NCBI GenBank assembly: GCA_036263655.1
Contig: DATAGP010000060.1
Span: forward strand, 1 to 64,000
DNA: 64,000 nt
From: Schlegelella_A sp036263655
Lineage (GTDB): Bacteria > Pseudomonadota > Gammaproteobacteria > Burkholderiales > Burkholderiaceae_C
Reading direction: 5' to 3'
Shown here: positions 10,691-19,284 of the stretch, one piece after another
How the letters are laid out: every line of letters begins with the position of its first letter
How positions within the stretch are numbered: the stretch's first letter is position 1
Notes under the pieces: generated by a model
Told to the model about the DNA's origin: nothing
Seen by the model: the letters and a program-made list of their open reading frames with translations, nothing else
The model's database searches: none
Position numbers and translations under genes: made by a program

Positions 10691-11596
10691 CTACTTTCTC
10701 GGTGGTGGCGGAGGGGCTGCCGCTGCTGCGCCGCTCGAGCCGCGCATGGCCTTAAAGAAGTCGCTGCTGGGGTCGACGACCATCAGGTCCGACTTGTTGC
10801 GGAAGCTCGTCCGGTAGGACTCGAGGCTGCGATAGAAGTGGGCGAACTGCGGATCCTTGCCGAACGACTGCGAGAAGAGCGCGGAGGCCTTCGCGTCGCC
10901 CTCGCCCTTGACCTGCTGCGCGTCGCGGTAGGCCTCGGCGATGATGACTTCGCGCTGCCGGTCGGCGTCGGCGCGGATCTTCTCGCCCTCGGCGGCGCCG
11001 GTCGAACGCAGCTGGTTGGCGACCTGCTTGCGTTCGGACGCCATGCGGCTGTAGATCGACTCCGTGATGTTGCCGACGAAGTCGACACGCTTGATGCGGA
11101 CATCGAGGACTTCGATGCCGAAGGCCTTGGCGTCGTCTCCCAGGCGGCTGCGGACGTCGAGCATGACCTTGTCGCGCTCGGTGGAGAGAACGCCCCCGAC
11201 CGTGCGCTTGGTCACCTCCTCGTTGAACGCGGCATGGACGATGGGCGACAGCCGCGCCTCGAGGTTCTTCATGTCGGAGCCGTTGTTCAGAATGAACTGG
11301 CGGGAGTCGTTGACACGCCACTTGACGAGCCAGTCGATGACCAGGCTCTTCTTCTCGGCCGTGAAGATCGGTCGCGTTTCCGGGCTGTCGAGCGTCTGGA
11401 TGCGCCGATCGAGGAAGACGACGTTCTGGAACGGCGGCGGCAGCTTGAACTGCAGCCCCGGCTCCTGGATGACTTCCTTGATCTTGCCGAACTCGTAGAC
11501 CACGGCCACCTGGCGCTGGTCGACCACGAAAAGGGTGGACGACGCCAGCATGAGGAGCAGCAGGAACCCGCCGATCACCAGACCCAGACGATTCAT
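10691..11596 (-). CDS. hflC: HflC, SPFH-domain partner of FtsH
   Basis: An inner-membrane band-7/SPFH protein that assembles with HflK into a large cage around the FtsH protease and modulates its access to membrane substrates. It has an N-terminal signal anchor (about 5-24), then the SPFH domain with VDQRQVAVVYEFGKI and FKLPPPFQNVVFLDRRIQT. A charged helix (ASERKQVANQLRSTGAAEGEK) follows, then an Ala/Pro-rich tail. The length of 301 residues is typical. It lies 13 nt after hflK and before the DUF2065 gene. Confidence 0.95.
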   Translation of the reverse strand: MNRLGLVIGGFLLLLMLASSTLFVVDQRQVAVVYEFGKIKEVIQEPGLQFKLPPPFQNVVFLDRRIQTLDSPETRPIFTAEKKSLVIDWLVKWRVNDSRQFILNNGSDMKNLEARLSPIVHAAFNEEVTKRTVGGVLSTERDKVMLDVRSRLGDDAKAFGIEVLDVRIKRVDFVGNITESIYSRMASERKQVANQLRSTGAAEGEKIRADADRQREVIIAEAYRDAQQVKGEGDAKASALFSQSFGKDPQFAHFYRSLESYRTSFRNKSDLMVVDPSSDFFKAMRGSSGAAAAAPPPPPRK

Positions 11597-11609
11597 CGCA
11601 TTCTTCCGT

Positions 11610-12953
11610 TCAACGACTGTCGCGGTCGCGGCCGCGCTGGTTCTCGCGCGAGCGGACGTCGACCGACCCGGCGGCCGGCGTCACCTCGGCGGCCGGCGCG
11701 GCCGGCGCCGCTGCCGCGCCGGGTGCTCCTGCAGCGGTCGCCTGCTGCAGCAGCCGATCGAGCGGCAGCCCGAGCAGGCTGGTGCTGGAGCGCGCGTCGA
11801 TCATCACCTTCGTGATGTTGCTGTAGACCTCGCGCATGGTGTCGAGATAGAGCCGGTCGCGGGTCACCTGGGGCGCCTTCTGGTACTCGCCCAGCTGCAG
11901 CGCGAAGCGATCAGCGTCGCCTTCCGCCTGCGAGATCACACGCGACTTGTAGCCTTCGGCCTCCTGGCGCAGCCGCGCCGCCGTGCCCTGCGCCTTCGGG
12001 ATCTCCGCGCTGGCGTAGGCCTGGCCTTCCTTCTTCAGCCGATCGCCGTCCTGGCCTGCCTTCAGCGTGTCCTCGAACGCGGCCTGGACCTGCTCCGGCG
12101 GCTGCACGCCCTGGACGTTGACGTTGACCACCAGGATGCCCGTCTTCAGGCGATCGAGCTGCGTCTGCACCGACTTGCCGACCTCGGCGGCGATGACGTC
12201 GCGCTGCTCGTAAAGGACCGAGTCGATCTTGCTCTTGCCGACGATCTCGCGCACCGCCGATTCGGCGGCGAGCGTCACTGCCTGCTCAGGGTCGCGGTTC
12301 TCGAACAGGAAGGCGCGTGCGTCCTTCAGGCGGTACTGGACCGTGAAGCGGATGTCGACGATGTTCTCGTCCTGCGTCAGCATCGAGGAGTCGCGCAGGC
12401 CGGTCGCCTGCGAGACCGTGTTGCGGCCGACCTCCGTCGACCGGAGTTGGGTGACGTTGACCGTCTCGTGCGCCTGGAACGGATACGGGAAGCGCCACTG
12501 GAAGCCGGCGTCGACGGTGTGGCTGAAGCGGCCGAAGGACGTCACCACGGCCTGCTGGCCCTCCTGGACGATGAACACGCCGCTGCCGAGCCAGATCAGC
12601 ACGATCACCCCGCCGATCAGCGCGGCGCCGACGCCTGCGCTGCGCAGGTTGGGCTGGAAGTTGGGCCCGCCGCCCGGATCGCCCGAGCCGTTGCCCCGGC
12701 GCGGGTTGCCACGGCTGCCGAACAGGCCGGTCAGCTTGCGGTTGAAGTCGCGCCAGAGCTCGTCGAGGTCGGGCGGCCCGTCGTTGCGCCCGCCGCCGCC
12801 CGTGCTCTCGAGCACCGGAGCGCCGGCCCGCCGGCCGCCCGTGCCGCGCACCGTCCATCGCCGCCAGGCGCCCGACGCGAGCGCAGCGCCCGCAGAGACG
12901 AGCTCGCTCCATCGTGAGCGGGACCGGTCGTCGGGCGGAGGGTGGAGCGTCAT
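11610..12953 (-). CDS. hflK: HflK, SPFH-domain partner of FtsH
   Basis: Partner of HflC in the HflKC-FtsH complex. From ATG 12953 it has 447 residues. The conserved cytoplasmic N-terminal motif DGPPDLDELWRDFNRKL (59-75) is followed by a Gly/Asn-rich linker, a transmembrane anchor (~107-127), the SPFH domain (FIVQEGQQAVVTSFGRF) and a Gly/Ala/Pro tail. About 55 residues precede the motif, more than usual. A TTG at 13007, overlapping the hflX stop, would give an even longer form through an 8-nt tandem repeat, while the GTG at residue 47 would give a shorter one. No good ribosome-binding site settles the start. Confidence 0.92.
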   Translation of the reverse strand: MTLHPPPDDRSRSRWSELVSAGAALASGAWRRWTVRGTGGRRAGAPVLESTGGGGRNDGPPDLDELWRDFNRKLTGLFGSRGNPRRGNGSGDPGGGPNFQPNLRSAGVGAALIGGVIVLIWLGSGVFIVQEGQQAVVTSFGRFSHTVDAGFQWRFPYPFQAHETVNVTQLRSTEVGRNTVSQATGLRDSSMLTQDENIVDIRFTVQYRLKDARAFLFENRDPEQAVTLAAESAVREIVGKSKIDSVLYEQRDVIAAEVGKSVQTQLDRLKTGILVVNVNVQGVQPPEQVQAAFEDTLKAGQDGDRLKKEGQAYASAEIPKAQGTAARLRQEAEGYKSRVISQAEGDADRFALQLGEYQKAPQVTRDRLYLDTMREVYSNITKVMIDARSSTSLLGLPLDRLLQQATAAGAPGAAAAPAAPAAEVTPAAGSVDVRSRENQRGRDRDSR

Positions 12954-12957
12954 GGAA

Positions 12958-12989
12958 GGCGGGCAGGCGGGCAGGCGGGCAGGCGGGCT
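12958..12989. repeat. four tandem copies of an 8-nt unit (GGCGGGCA)
   Basis: Four head-to-tail units lie at 12958-12965, 12966-12973, 12974-12981 and 12982-12989; the last ends in T instead of A. They sit between the hflX stop and the ATG of hflK, 5 nt upstream of that ATG in the minus direction. A unit of 8 is not a multiple of 3, so slippage would change frame for any translation that starts upstream at TTG 13007. Confidence 0.9.
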
Positions 12990-13003
12990 GAAGCGGTGGA
13001 AGA

Positions 13004-14260
13004 TCAAGCGCGTGAATGATAGGTGCCCGTGCGGCCGCTTTCGCCGGGATCGTTGCCCTGGTCACCACCGGGTGCGCCATCGAGGGCAACGGCATGAGGT
13101 GAGGCCGAGCCGGCTTCCTTCAAGGCCTCGCCCCGGGCCGCGGCACCGATCATGTCGCGCAGGAGCGGCAGGCCTTCACCGCTCACGGCACTGACGAAGA
13201 CGCGCCGCGCGCGCTGGCCCGATGCCAGCTCGACGCTGTCGGCGGGAGTGCGCGGCCGCTCGGTCTCGACCAGGCGATCGAGCTTGTTGAAGACGACGAT
13301 CTGCGGCAGCTCCGCCGCCCCGATCTCCGCCAGCACGCGCTGGACCTCGGCGATCTGCTCGGCGAACTCGGGGCTCGAGCCATCGACGACGTGCAGCAGC
13401 AGGTCGGCGTCGGCCGCCTCCTGGAGCGTGGCCTGGAAAGCCTCGACGAGCGTGTGCGGCAGGTCACGGATGAAGCCGACAGTGTCGGACAGCGCGACTG
13501 ATCGCTCGACGCCGTCCAGACGCAGCTGGCGGGTCGTGGTGTCGAGGGTCGCGAACAGCTGATCCGCGGCGTAGGCCTCGGCGTGGACCAGGGCATTGAA
13601 GAGCGTCGACTTGCCGGCATTGGTGTAGCCGACGAGCGAGACGCGGAAGGCCTCGTTGCGCTCGCGGGCGCGCCGCTGCGTGCTGCGCTGACGCTTGACG
13701 CGCTCGAGCTGCTTCTTGATGCTTTTGATGCGCTCGCCGATCATTCGCCGGTCGAGCTCGATCTGAGCCTCGCCCGGCCCGCCGCGCGTGCCGATGCCGC
13801 CGCGCTGCCGCTCCAGGTGGCTCCAGCGCCGGACCAGGCGAGTTGACAGGTATTGCAGGCGCGCCAGCTCGACCTGCAGCTTGCCCTCGTGGCTCTGCGC
13901 CCGCTCGCCGAAGATCTCGAGGATCAGCATGGTGCGATCGGCGACCGCGACGCCGAGATGGCGCTCCAGGTTGCGCTGCTGCCCCGGCGACAGGGCCTGG
14001 TCGAACAGCACGGCCTCGGCCTGGTGCAACTGCACCAGCTCGCGCAGCTCGTCGGCCTTGCCCGAGCCGACGAAGAAGGCGGGGTCCGGCGCCTTGCGCT
14101 TGGCCACGACACGGGCGACGGCGACGTCGCCGGCGGACTCGGCCAGCAGGGCCAGCTCGTCGAGCGAGGCGTCGAAGAAGCGCTTGCCGCCGAAATCGAC
14201 GCCGACAAGGATCGCCCGCGCCGGCGCTTGATGGCTGTCCGGGGAGGTCGGCGCGCTCAA
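13004..14260 (-). CDS. hflX: GTPase HflX
   Basis: A ribosome-associated GTPase that splits stalled 70S ribosomes, mainly under heat stress. It has the N-terminal glycine-rich HflX domain (ADELRELVQLHQAEAV, then RQRGGIGTRGGPGE), a basic helical linker (IKSIKKQLERVKRQR) and a G domain. The G domain has GYTNAGKST near residue 210, DTVGFIRDLPH and NKLD. The 418 residues fit. It follows hfq, and its stop overlaps a possible TTG start for hflK, consistent with the conserved hfq-hflX-hflK-hflC operon. Confidence 0.96.
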   Translation of the reverse strand: MSAPTSPDSHQAPARAILVGVDFGGKRFFDASLDELALLAESAGDVAVARVVAKRKAPDPAFFVGSGKADELRELVQLHQAEAVLFDQALSPGQQRNLERHLGVAVADRTMLILEIFGERAQSHEGKLQVELARLQYLSTRLVRRWSHLERQRGGIGTRGGPGEAQIELDRRMIGERIKSIKKQLERVKRQRSTQRRARERNEAFRVSLVGYTNAGKSTLFNALVHAEAYAADQLFATLDTTTRQLRLDGVERSVALSDTVGFIRDLPHTLVEAFQATLQEAADADLLLHVVDGSSPEFAEQIAEVQRVLAEIGAAELPQIVVFNKLDRLVETERPRTPADSVELASGQRARRVFVSAVSGEGLPLLRDMIGAAARGEALKEAGSASPHAVALDGAPGGDQGNDPGESGRTGTYHSRA

Positions 14261-14291
14261 GGGCGCGTCTGCGCGCAGGTTCGTGGGCGCC

Positions 14292-14537
14292 TCAAGAGGG
14301 TTCGGTTGGCTCGGGATTGGCCTGGAAGTTCACCGCGCGGCCGGGCACGACGGTCGAGATCGCGTGCTTGTAGACCATCTGGGTGACGGTGTTGCGCAGC
14401 AGGACGACGTATTGATCGAAAGACTCGATGTGGCCCTGCAGCTTGATCCCGTTGACGAGATAGATGGAAACCGGAACGTGCTCCTTGCGAAGCAGATTCA
14501 GGAAGGGGTCTTGTAAGAGCTGCCCTTTGTTGCTCAC
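14292..14537 (-). CDS. hfq: RNA chaperone Hfq
   Basis: The hexameric Sm-like RNA chaperone that pairs small RNAs with mRNAs. The Sm1 motif (LQDPFLNLLRKEHVPVSIYL), the FDQYVVLL strand and the Sm2 YKHAIST motif are all present. The start was placed at GTG 14537 because it gives the canonical N-terminus (M)SNKGQLLQDPFL and has GGAG 7 nt upstream; the TTG two codons earlier overlaps that spacer and is unlikely. The product is 81 residues with a short acidic/Pro C-tail (NPEPTEPS). It lies between der and hflX. Confidence 0.96.
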   Translation of the reverse strand: MSNKGQLLQDPFLNLLRKEHVPVSIYLVNGIKLQGHIESFDQYVVLLRNTVTQMVYKHAISTVVPGRAVNFQANPEPTEPS

Positions 14538-14614
14538 GTTCAAGCTCCGTGATGTGTTCTGGAGCGAGAAACCTTAACACAGGGGTCTGCCTCGAACGCG
14601 TCGTAAGGCCATCG

Positions 14615-15988
14615 TCAGCCACGCTTTTCCACGAACGGATTCTTCGATGAGCGCATCTCGATGCGCAGCGGCGTTCCCGTGAGCTTGAAGTGGCTGCGAA
14701 AGCGCCCTTCGAGGTAGCGCTTGTAGGCGTCCGTGACGTGCTCGAGCGAGTTGCCGTGGATGACGATGACGGGCGGGTTCGAGCCGCCCTGGTGCGCATA
14801 GCGAAGCTTGGGGCGGAAGGTCCCGGCCCGCTTCGGCGCTTGGTGCAGGACGGCCTCCTGGAGCAGCCGCGTCAGCACCGGGGTCGGCATCTTGCGCGTC
14901 GCCGAGGCATGCGCTTCGGCGATCGCCTTCCACACCGGCGTGAAGCCTTGCCTGCGCTTGGCCGAGATCATCAGCACCGGCGCGAAGCGAAGAAAGGGCA
15001 GGCGCTGCTCGATCGATCGCTGCAGCTGCTCCTTCTGGTAGGCGTCGACCGCATCCCACTTGTTCACCGCGAGCACCACCGCCCGCCCGCTCTCCAGGAT
15101 GTAGCCGGCGATGTGCGCATCCTGGTCGGTGACGCCCTGGGTCGCGTCGAGGAGGAGCAGGACGACGTGCGACTCGGCGATCGCCTGCAGGGTCTTGACG
15201 ACCGAGAACTTCTCGACGGCCTCGAAGACCTTGCCGCGGCGGCGCAAGCCGGCGGTGTCGATCAGGTCGAAGCGGCGGCCACCCCGCTCAAACGGGACGA
15301 CGATGGCGTCGCGCGTCGTTCCCGGCTGGTCGAAGGCGACGAGACGCTCCTCGCCGAGCCAGGCATTGATCAGGGTCGACTTGCCGACGTTCGGCCGGCC
15401 GGCGACGGCGAGCCGGATCGGCGCATCCGCGTCTTCCTCCGCCGCCGGCGCCGCCGCGCCTTCGTCCTCCGCCTCGTCGATCGGCAAGGGTGCCCCGCTG
15501 GCGGCCTCCAGCGCCGCTTCCGCCAGGCTGCCCACGCCCTGCCCGTGCGCCGCCGAGATCGGATGCGGTGCGCCGAGCCCGAGCTCGAAGAACTCCGCCA
15601 GCAGCGGCGATTCCGGCATGCCTTCGGCCTTGTTGGCGGCGAGCAGCACCGGCTTTCCGGTGCTGCGCAGATAGCGTGCGATCTCGTGATCGTGGGCGGA
15701 GACGCCGGCGCGCACGTCGACCACGAACACCACGGCGTCGGCCTCGGCGACCGCCTGCTCCGTCTGGCGCGCCATCTCGCGCACGATGCCGGTGGGGTTC
15801 TGCGGCTCGAAGCCGCCGGTGTCGACGACGATGAACTCGCGACCGGCCGCCCGTGCGTCGCCGTAGTGCCGATCGCGCGTCAGGCCGGCGAAGTCGGCGA
15901 CGATGGCGTCGCGCGACTTCGTGAGCCGGTTGAAGAGCGTCGACTTGCCGACGTTGGCCCGGCCGACCAGCGCGATGACGGGTTTCAC
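14615..15988 (-). CDS. der: ribosome biogenesis GTPase Der (EngA)
   Basis: An essential tandem GTPase for 50S subunit maturation. The first G domain has GRANVGKST (8-16), DTGGF and NKAEG. After an acidic linker with EDEGAAAPAAEEDAD, the second has GRPNVGKST (about 195), DTAGLRRRGK and NKWD. A C-terminal KH-like domain follows and ends in a basic tail (SSKNPFVEKRG). At 457 residues it is full length. It lies 16 nt after bamB, the standard bamB-der arrangement. Confidence 0.97.
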   Translation of the reverse strand: MKPVIALVGRANVGKSTLFNRLTKSRDAIVADFAGLTRDRHYGDARAAGREFIVVDTGGFEPQNPTGIVREMARQTEQAVAEADAVVFVVDVRAGVSAHDHEIARYLRSTGKPVLLAANKAEGMPESPLLAEFFELGLGAPHPISAAHGQGVGSLAEAALEAASGAPLPIDEAEDEGAAAPAAEEDADAPIRLAVAGRPNVGKSTLINAWLGEERLVAFDQPGTTRDAIVVPFERGGRRFDLIDTAGLRRRGKVFEAVEKFSVVKTLQAIAESHVVLLLLDATQGVTDQDAHIAGYILESGRAVVLAVNKWDAVDAYQKEQLQRSIEQRLPFLRFAPVLMISAKRRQGFTPVWKAIAEAHASATRKMPTPVLTRLLQEAVLHQAPKRAGTFRPKLRYAHQGGSNPPVIVIHGNSLEHVTDAYKRYLEGRFRSHFKLTGTPLRIEMRSSKNPFVEKRG

Positions 15989-16004
15989 GGACGCGACCGA
16001 GCGC

Positions 16005-17156
16005 CTAGGGCCGGAAGGCGAAGACTCCGCCGGAGCGTGTCACGACGACGAGCAGGCCGCCGACGACGACCGGCGGAACGCTGATCGCGCTGCCGTCGGT
16101 GCCGACGCGGGCCTGCGCCTCGCCCTTGTCGCGCGACAGCCAGTGCAGCATGCCGCTGGAGTCGCCGACGACCACCGAGCCGGCGATCGCCGCCGGCGTG
16201 CCGAGGCTGCGGAACATCAGCGCTTCGGAGGTCCACACGACGTCGCCGGTCCGCGTCCGCCAGGCGGTGAGGCGATCGGAGGCATCGGCGGCGAAGGTCA
16301 GCTCGCCGTCGCCGCCGAGGGCATCGGTGCCGCCGATCGCCTTGGTCCAGACGATGGCGCCGCGCTCGGCGTCGACGCAGCCGACCGCCGCCTGGAACGA
16401 GCGCGCGCAGAGCAGCTCGCCTGAACGCAGCACCGGTCCGATCAGGTCGGCGAGCCGCTCCACTTCGTTGGCACCGCGCGGCGAGCCGACCGGCACCTCC
16501 CAGCGCAGCGCCGCGGTGAGCGGGTCGACGCCGGCAAGGCGCGGCCCCTGGCCGACGACGAGCGTGTTCTTGTAGGCGGCGATCACCCCGGTTTGCGACA
16601 GTGTCAGGGGGTCGCCTGGCCGCTGCAGCTGCCAGAGCTTGACGCCGTCGGCGGCGTCGAAGGCATGGACGGTGCGGTCGACGCCGAGAACGAAGACGCG
16701 GGCCCCGGCGACGAGGGGCGCCGTGGCGACGCGGACGCCGACCGGCTTCTTCCACTTGACCTGGCCCGCTTCGATCGCCACCAGATCGCCGTCGCGGGTG
16801 ACGACGGCGGCGGTGTTCCCGTCGCTGCCCACGCCGGCGGAGATCCTGGCGCCGACGTTCATGCGCCAGATCGTGCGGCCGCTCTCGGCCTCGAGGGCGG
16901 CGACGCTGCCGTCGCTGGCCGCGAGGCTGAGCGTGCCGCCGTTGACGGCGACCGTGAGGGGAAACTGGACCGCACCGATGCTCTCCCGCCACGCGGGCCG
17001 AACGGTGATCGGCGCGGCGATCGGCTCGAGCGGCTTCGGGTCGGGCCGGTCCGGACCGAAGGCGCAGGCGCTCAGGGCGGCAGCGGCCACCATCGCCGCC
17101 AGCATCGGGCGGCGGACGAGGACGCCGGAGGCCGGAAAAAAGCGAGCGCGCCTCAC
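16005..17156 (-). CDS. bamB: outer membrane assembly lipoprotein BamB
   Basis: The beta-propeller lipoprotein of the BAM complex, which inserts beta-barrel proteins into the outer membrane. The start GTG at 17156 overlaps the yfgM stop (GTGA) and yields a 383-residue protein. It has a signal peptide and lipobox LSAC with lipidated Cys31. Repeating PQQ-like blades follow (SDGSVAALEAESGRTIWR, DAADGVKLWQL, RGAIVWTKAIGG, TRTGDVVWTSEA). The frame is open far upstream into yfgM, but that is a shadow. Neighbours yfgM and der are the usual ones. Confidence 0.94.
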   Translation of the reverse strand: MRRARFFPASGVLVRRPMLAAMVAAAALSACAFGPDRPDPKPLEPIAAPITVRPAWRESIGAVQFPLTVAVNGGTLSLAASDGSVAALEAESGRTIWRMNVGARISAGVGSDGNTAAVVTRDGDLVAIEAGQVKWKKPVGVRVATAPLVAGARVFVLGVDRTVHAFDAADGVKLWQLQRPGDPLTLSQTGVIAAYKNTLVVGQGPRLAGVDPLTAALRWEVPVGSPRGANEVERLADLIGPVLRSGELLCARSFQAAVGCVDAERGAIVWTKAIGGTDALGGDGELTFAADASDRLTAWRTRTGDVVWTSEALMFRSLGTPAAIAGSVVVGDSSGMLHWLSRDKGEAQARVGTDGSAISVPPVVVGGLLVVVTRSGGVFAFRP

Positions 17157-17863
17157 CGGCTCGCCCCGGACGCCACGACCGCAGCGCTGGCGGCCGCCGC
17201 CGGCTGGCCGGTGCTGTTCGCTGCCGGAGCGACGCCGGCGACGTTGAGCTTGGCTTCGACGACCCGTCGATAGTCGAGCTTCGGGTCCATCGCGTCCCAC
17301 GCCTTCTGATACGCCGACCTGGCTTCCGCCGGCTTGCCCTGGGCCAGCAGGATGTCGCCGCGCCGATCGGCGGCCAGGGCGGCGAACGTGCCGGCCTCGA
17401 CGGCATCGACCTGCCGCAGGGCCTCGTCGAACTTCTTCTCGTCGAGCAGGAGCCCCGCCAGCCGAAGGCGGGCAATGGCGCGGTATTCGTCCTGGGCGGC
17501 GTGCTCGACGACCCATTGCAGGCTCGCCTTGGCCGCATCGAGCTGTCCCTTGTCGGCGGCCAGACGTCCGGCGACGAGGCCGCCCTGGTGCGTGAAGGTG
17601 GCGCGCGGATAGCGGTCCTTCATGTCGTTGAAGATCCGCGTCGTGAGCGCGGCGTCGCCGGCACGCGCCGCCTTGTCGAGCTCGTCGTAGAGCGAGCCCG
17701 CCTTGGCGCCCTGGTCACGTTGCCAGAGGTTCCATCCGTTCCACGCGGCATACCCGCCGAGCGCCAGGATCAGGACCCAGGTGATGAGGTTGCCGTACTG
17801 CTTCCAGAACGCCTTGAGCTGGTCGAGTTGTTCCTGTTCTTCGAGATCGAGATGGCTGGCCAT
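17153..17863 (-). CDS. YfgM-like ancillary SecYEG translocon protein, TPR
   Basis: A 236-residue membrane-anchored protein. An acidic N-terminus (LDLEEQEQLDQLKAFWKQYG) precedes a single transmembrane segment (~25-42). Periplasmic TPR-like helices follow (KASLQWVVEHAAQDEYRAIA, GDILLAQGKPAEARSAY) and then an Ala/Ser-rich tail. This is the YfgM/UPF0070 pattern; in Escherichia coli YfgM and PpiD link the Sec translocon to periplasmic chaperones. It lies between hisS and bamB, as in many proteobacteria. Confidence 0.88.
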   Translation of the reverse strand: MASHLDLEEQEQLDQLKAFWKQYGNLITWVLILALGGYAAWNGWNLWQRDQGAKAGSLYDELDKAARAGDAALTTRIFNDMKDRYPRATFTHQGGLVAGRLAADKGQLDAAKASLQWVVEHAAQDEYRAIARLRLAGLLLDEKKFDEALRQVDAVEAGTFAALAADRRGDILLAQGKPAEARSAYQKAWDAMDPKLDYRRVVEAKLNVAGVAPAANSTGQPAAAASAAVVASGASR

Positions 17864-17902
17864 GAAGGGCTGGATTCCGGGGCGGATCGGGCAAACGGGC
17901 GA

Positions 17903-19237
17903 TTATGGGGCGAGGGTCGGTGCCCAGGAGGCAAGGTCGGCCAGGCGAACCGCGCGCTGCCCGGCCACAACATCGCGCAGGGACTTCAGCGAGGCCTCGC
18001 CGCGGGCCCGCTCGTCGGCGCCGAAGACGAGGGCGAAGCGGGCGCCGCTGGCATCGGCGCGCCTGAACTGGGCCTTCATGCTGCCCCAGCCGTCGACGCC
18101 CGCGGCGTGCATCTGCACCGAGATGCCGGCGCTGCGCAGCTGGTCGCAGGTGGCCATCGCCAGCGGCAGCGCCTCGGCATCGGGCACGACGGCATAGACG
18201 TCGGGCGGCGACGGCTCGGGTGCGATACCGGCCTGCTCCAGGAGCAGGAGCACGCGCTCGATGCCCATGCCCCAGCCCACGGCCGGGGTGTCGCGGCCGC
18301 CGAGCTGGGCGATGAGCGGGTCGTAGCGGCCGCCGCCGCAGACGGTGTTCTGCGATCCGAGCAGGTGGGTCGTCCACTCGAACACCGTCAGGTTGTAGTA
18401 GTCCATGCCACGCACCAGGCGCGGATTGATCCGGTAGGCGAGCCCGGCCGCGTCGAGGATGGCGCGAACGCCGTCGAGATGGGCGATCGAGGCCGGGCCG
18501 AGGAAGTCCATGAGCTTCGGCGCCGTTTCCAGGACCGCCTGCATGGGCGGATGCTTGCTGTCGAGCAGGCGCAGGGGATTCGAGTGGAGGCGACGGCGGC
18601 CGTCGTCGTCGAGCACGTCAACGTGCCCTTCGAAGTGGGCGATCAGGGCGGCGCGGTGCGCGCGGCGCTCGTCGGGCTGGCCGAGGCTGTTGATCTCGAG
18701 CCGGACATGCTCGCCGACGACGAGGCCCAGGTCGGCCCACAAGGCACGGCACATGAGGATCAGCTCGGCGTCGACATCGGGCCCCGGGAAGCCCATCGCC
18801 TCGGCGCCGACCTGGTGGAACTGGCGATAGCGGCCCTTCTGCGGCCGTTCGTGGCGAAACATCGGCCCGATGTAGAACAGCCGCTTGCCGCCGTCGCGCA
18901 GGTACGAGTGCTCCGTGACGGCGCGGACGACGCCGGCGGTGGCCTCCGGCCGCAAGGTGAGCTGGTCGCCGTTCATCGAGTCCTCGAAGGAGTACATCTC
19001 CTTCTCGACGATGTCGGTGACCTGGCCGAGGCCGCGCACGAAGAGCGCCGTCGGCTCGACGATCGGCGTGCGCACGTTGGCGTAGGCATGCCGGTGCATG
19101 AGCGCACGCACCTTGGCCTCGAACCACTCCCAGCGCGCCGATTCCGGCGGCAGGATGTCGTTCATTCCCTTGACGCCGTGCAGGGGGCCCGCGGTCACGG
19201 AAGGGGCGGGGCTGGGTTCGGGCACGGGACGGTTCAC
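17903..19237 (-). CDS. hisS: histidyl-tRNA synthetase
   Basis: A class II aminoacyl-tRNA synthetase that charges tRNA-His. The body opens with VKGMNDILPPESARWEWFE and shows motif 2 (MFRHERPQKGRYRQFHQVG), the histidine signature (RLVRGMDYYNLTVFEW), GGGRYDPLIAQLGG and motif 3 (VGWGMGIERVLLLLE), then a C-terminal anticodon-binding domain. The chosen start, GTG 19237, gives 444 residues and a 23-residue lead before GMNDILP. No strong ribosome-binding site is visible, so a start nearer to MND is possible. The frame stays open upstream through ispG, but that is a shadow. Confidence 0.95.
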   Translation of the reverse strand: MNRPVPEPSPAPSVTAGPLHGVKGMNDILPPESARWEWFEAKVRALMHRHAYANVRTPIVEPTALFVRGLGQVTDIVEKEMYSFEDSMNGDQLTLRPEATAGVVRAVTEHSYLRDGGKRLFYIGPMFRHERPQKGRYRQFHQVGAEAMGFPGPDVDAELILMCRALWADLGLVVGEHVRLEINSLGQPDERRAHRAALIAHFEGHVDVLDDDGRRRLHSNPLRLLDSKHPPMQAVLETAPKLMDFLGPASIAHLDGVRAILDAAGLAYRINPRLVRGMDYYNLTVFEWTTHLLGSQNTVCGGGRYDPLIAQLGGRDTPAVGWGMGIERVLLLLEQAGIAPEPSPPDVYAVVPDAEALPLAMATCDQLRSAGISVQMHAAGVDGWGSMKAQFRRADASGARFALVFGADERARGEASLKSLRDVVAGQRAVRLADLASWAPTLAP

Positions 19238-19284
19238 GGATTGCTGCGGGGGGTCGCGGCGTGCGCTCGCCGCGATCGCTCGAC

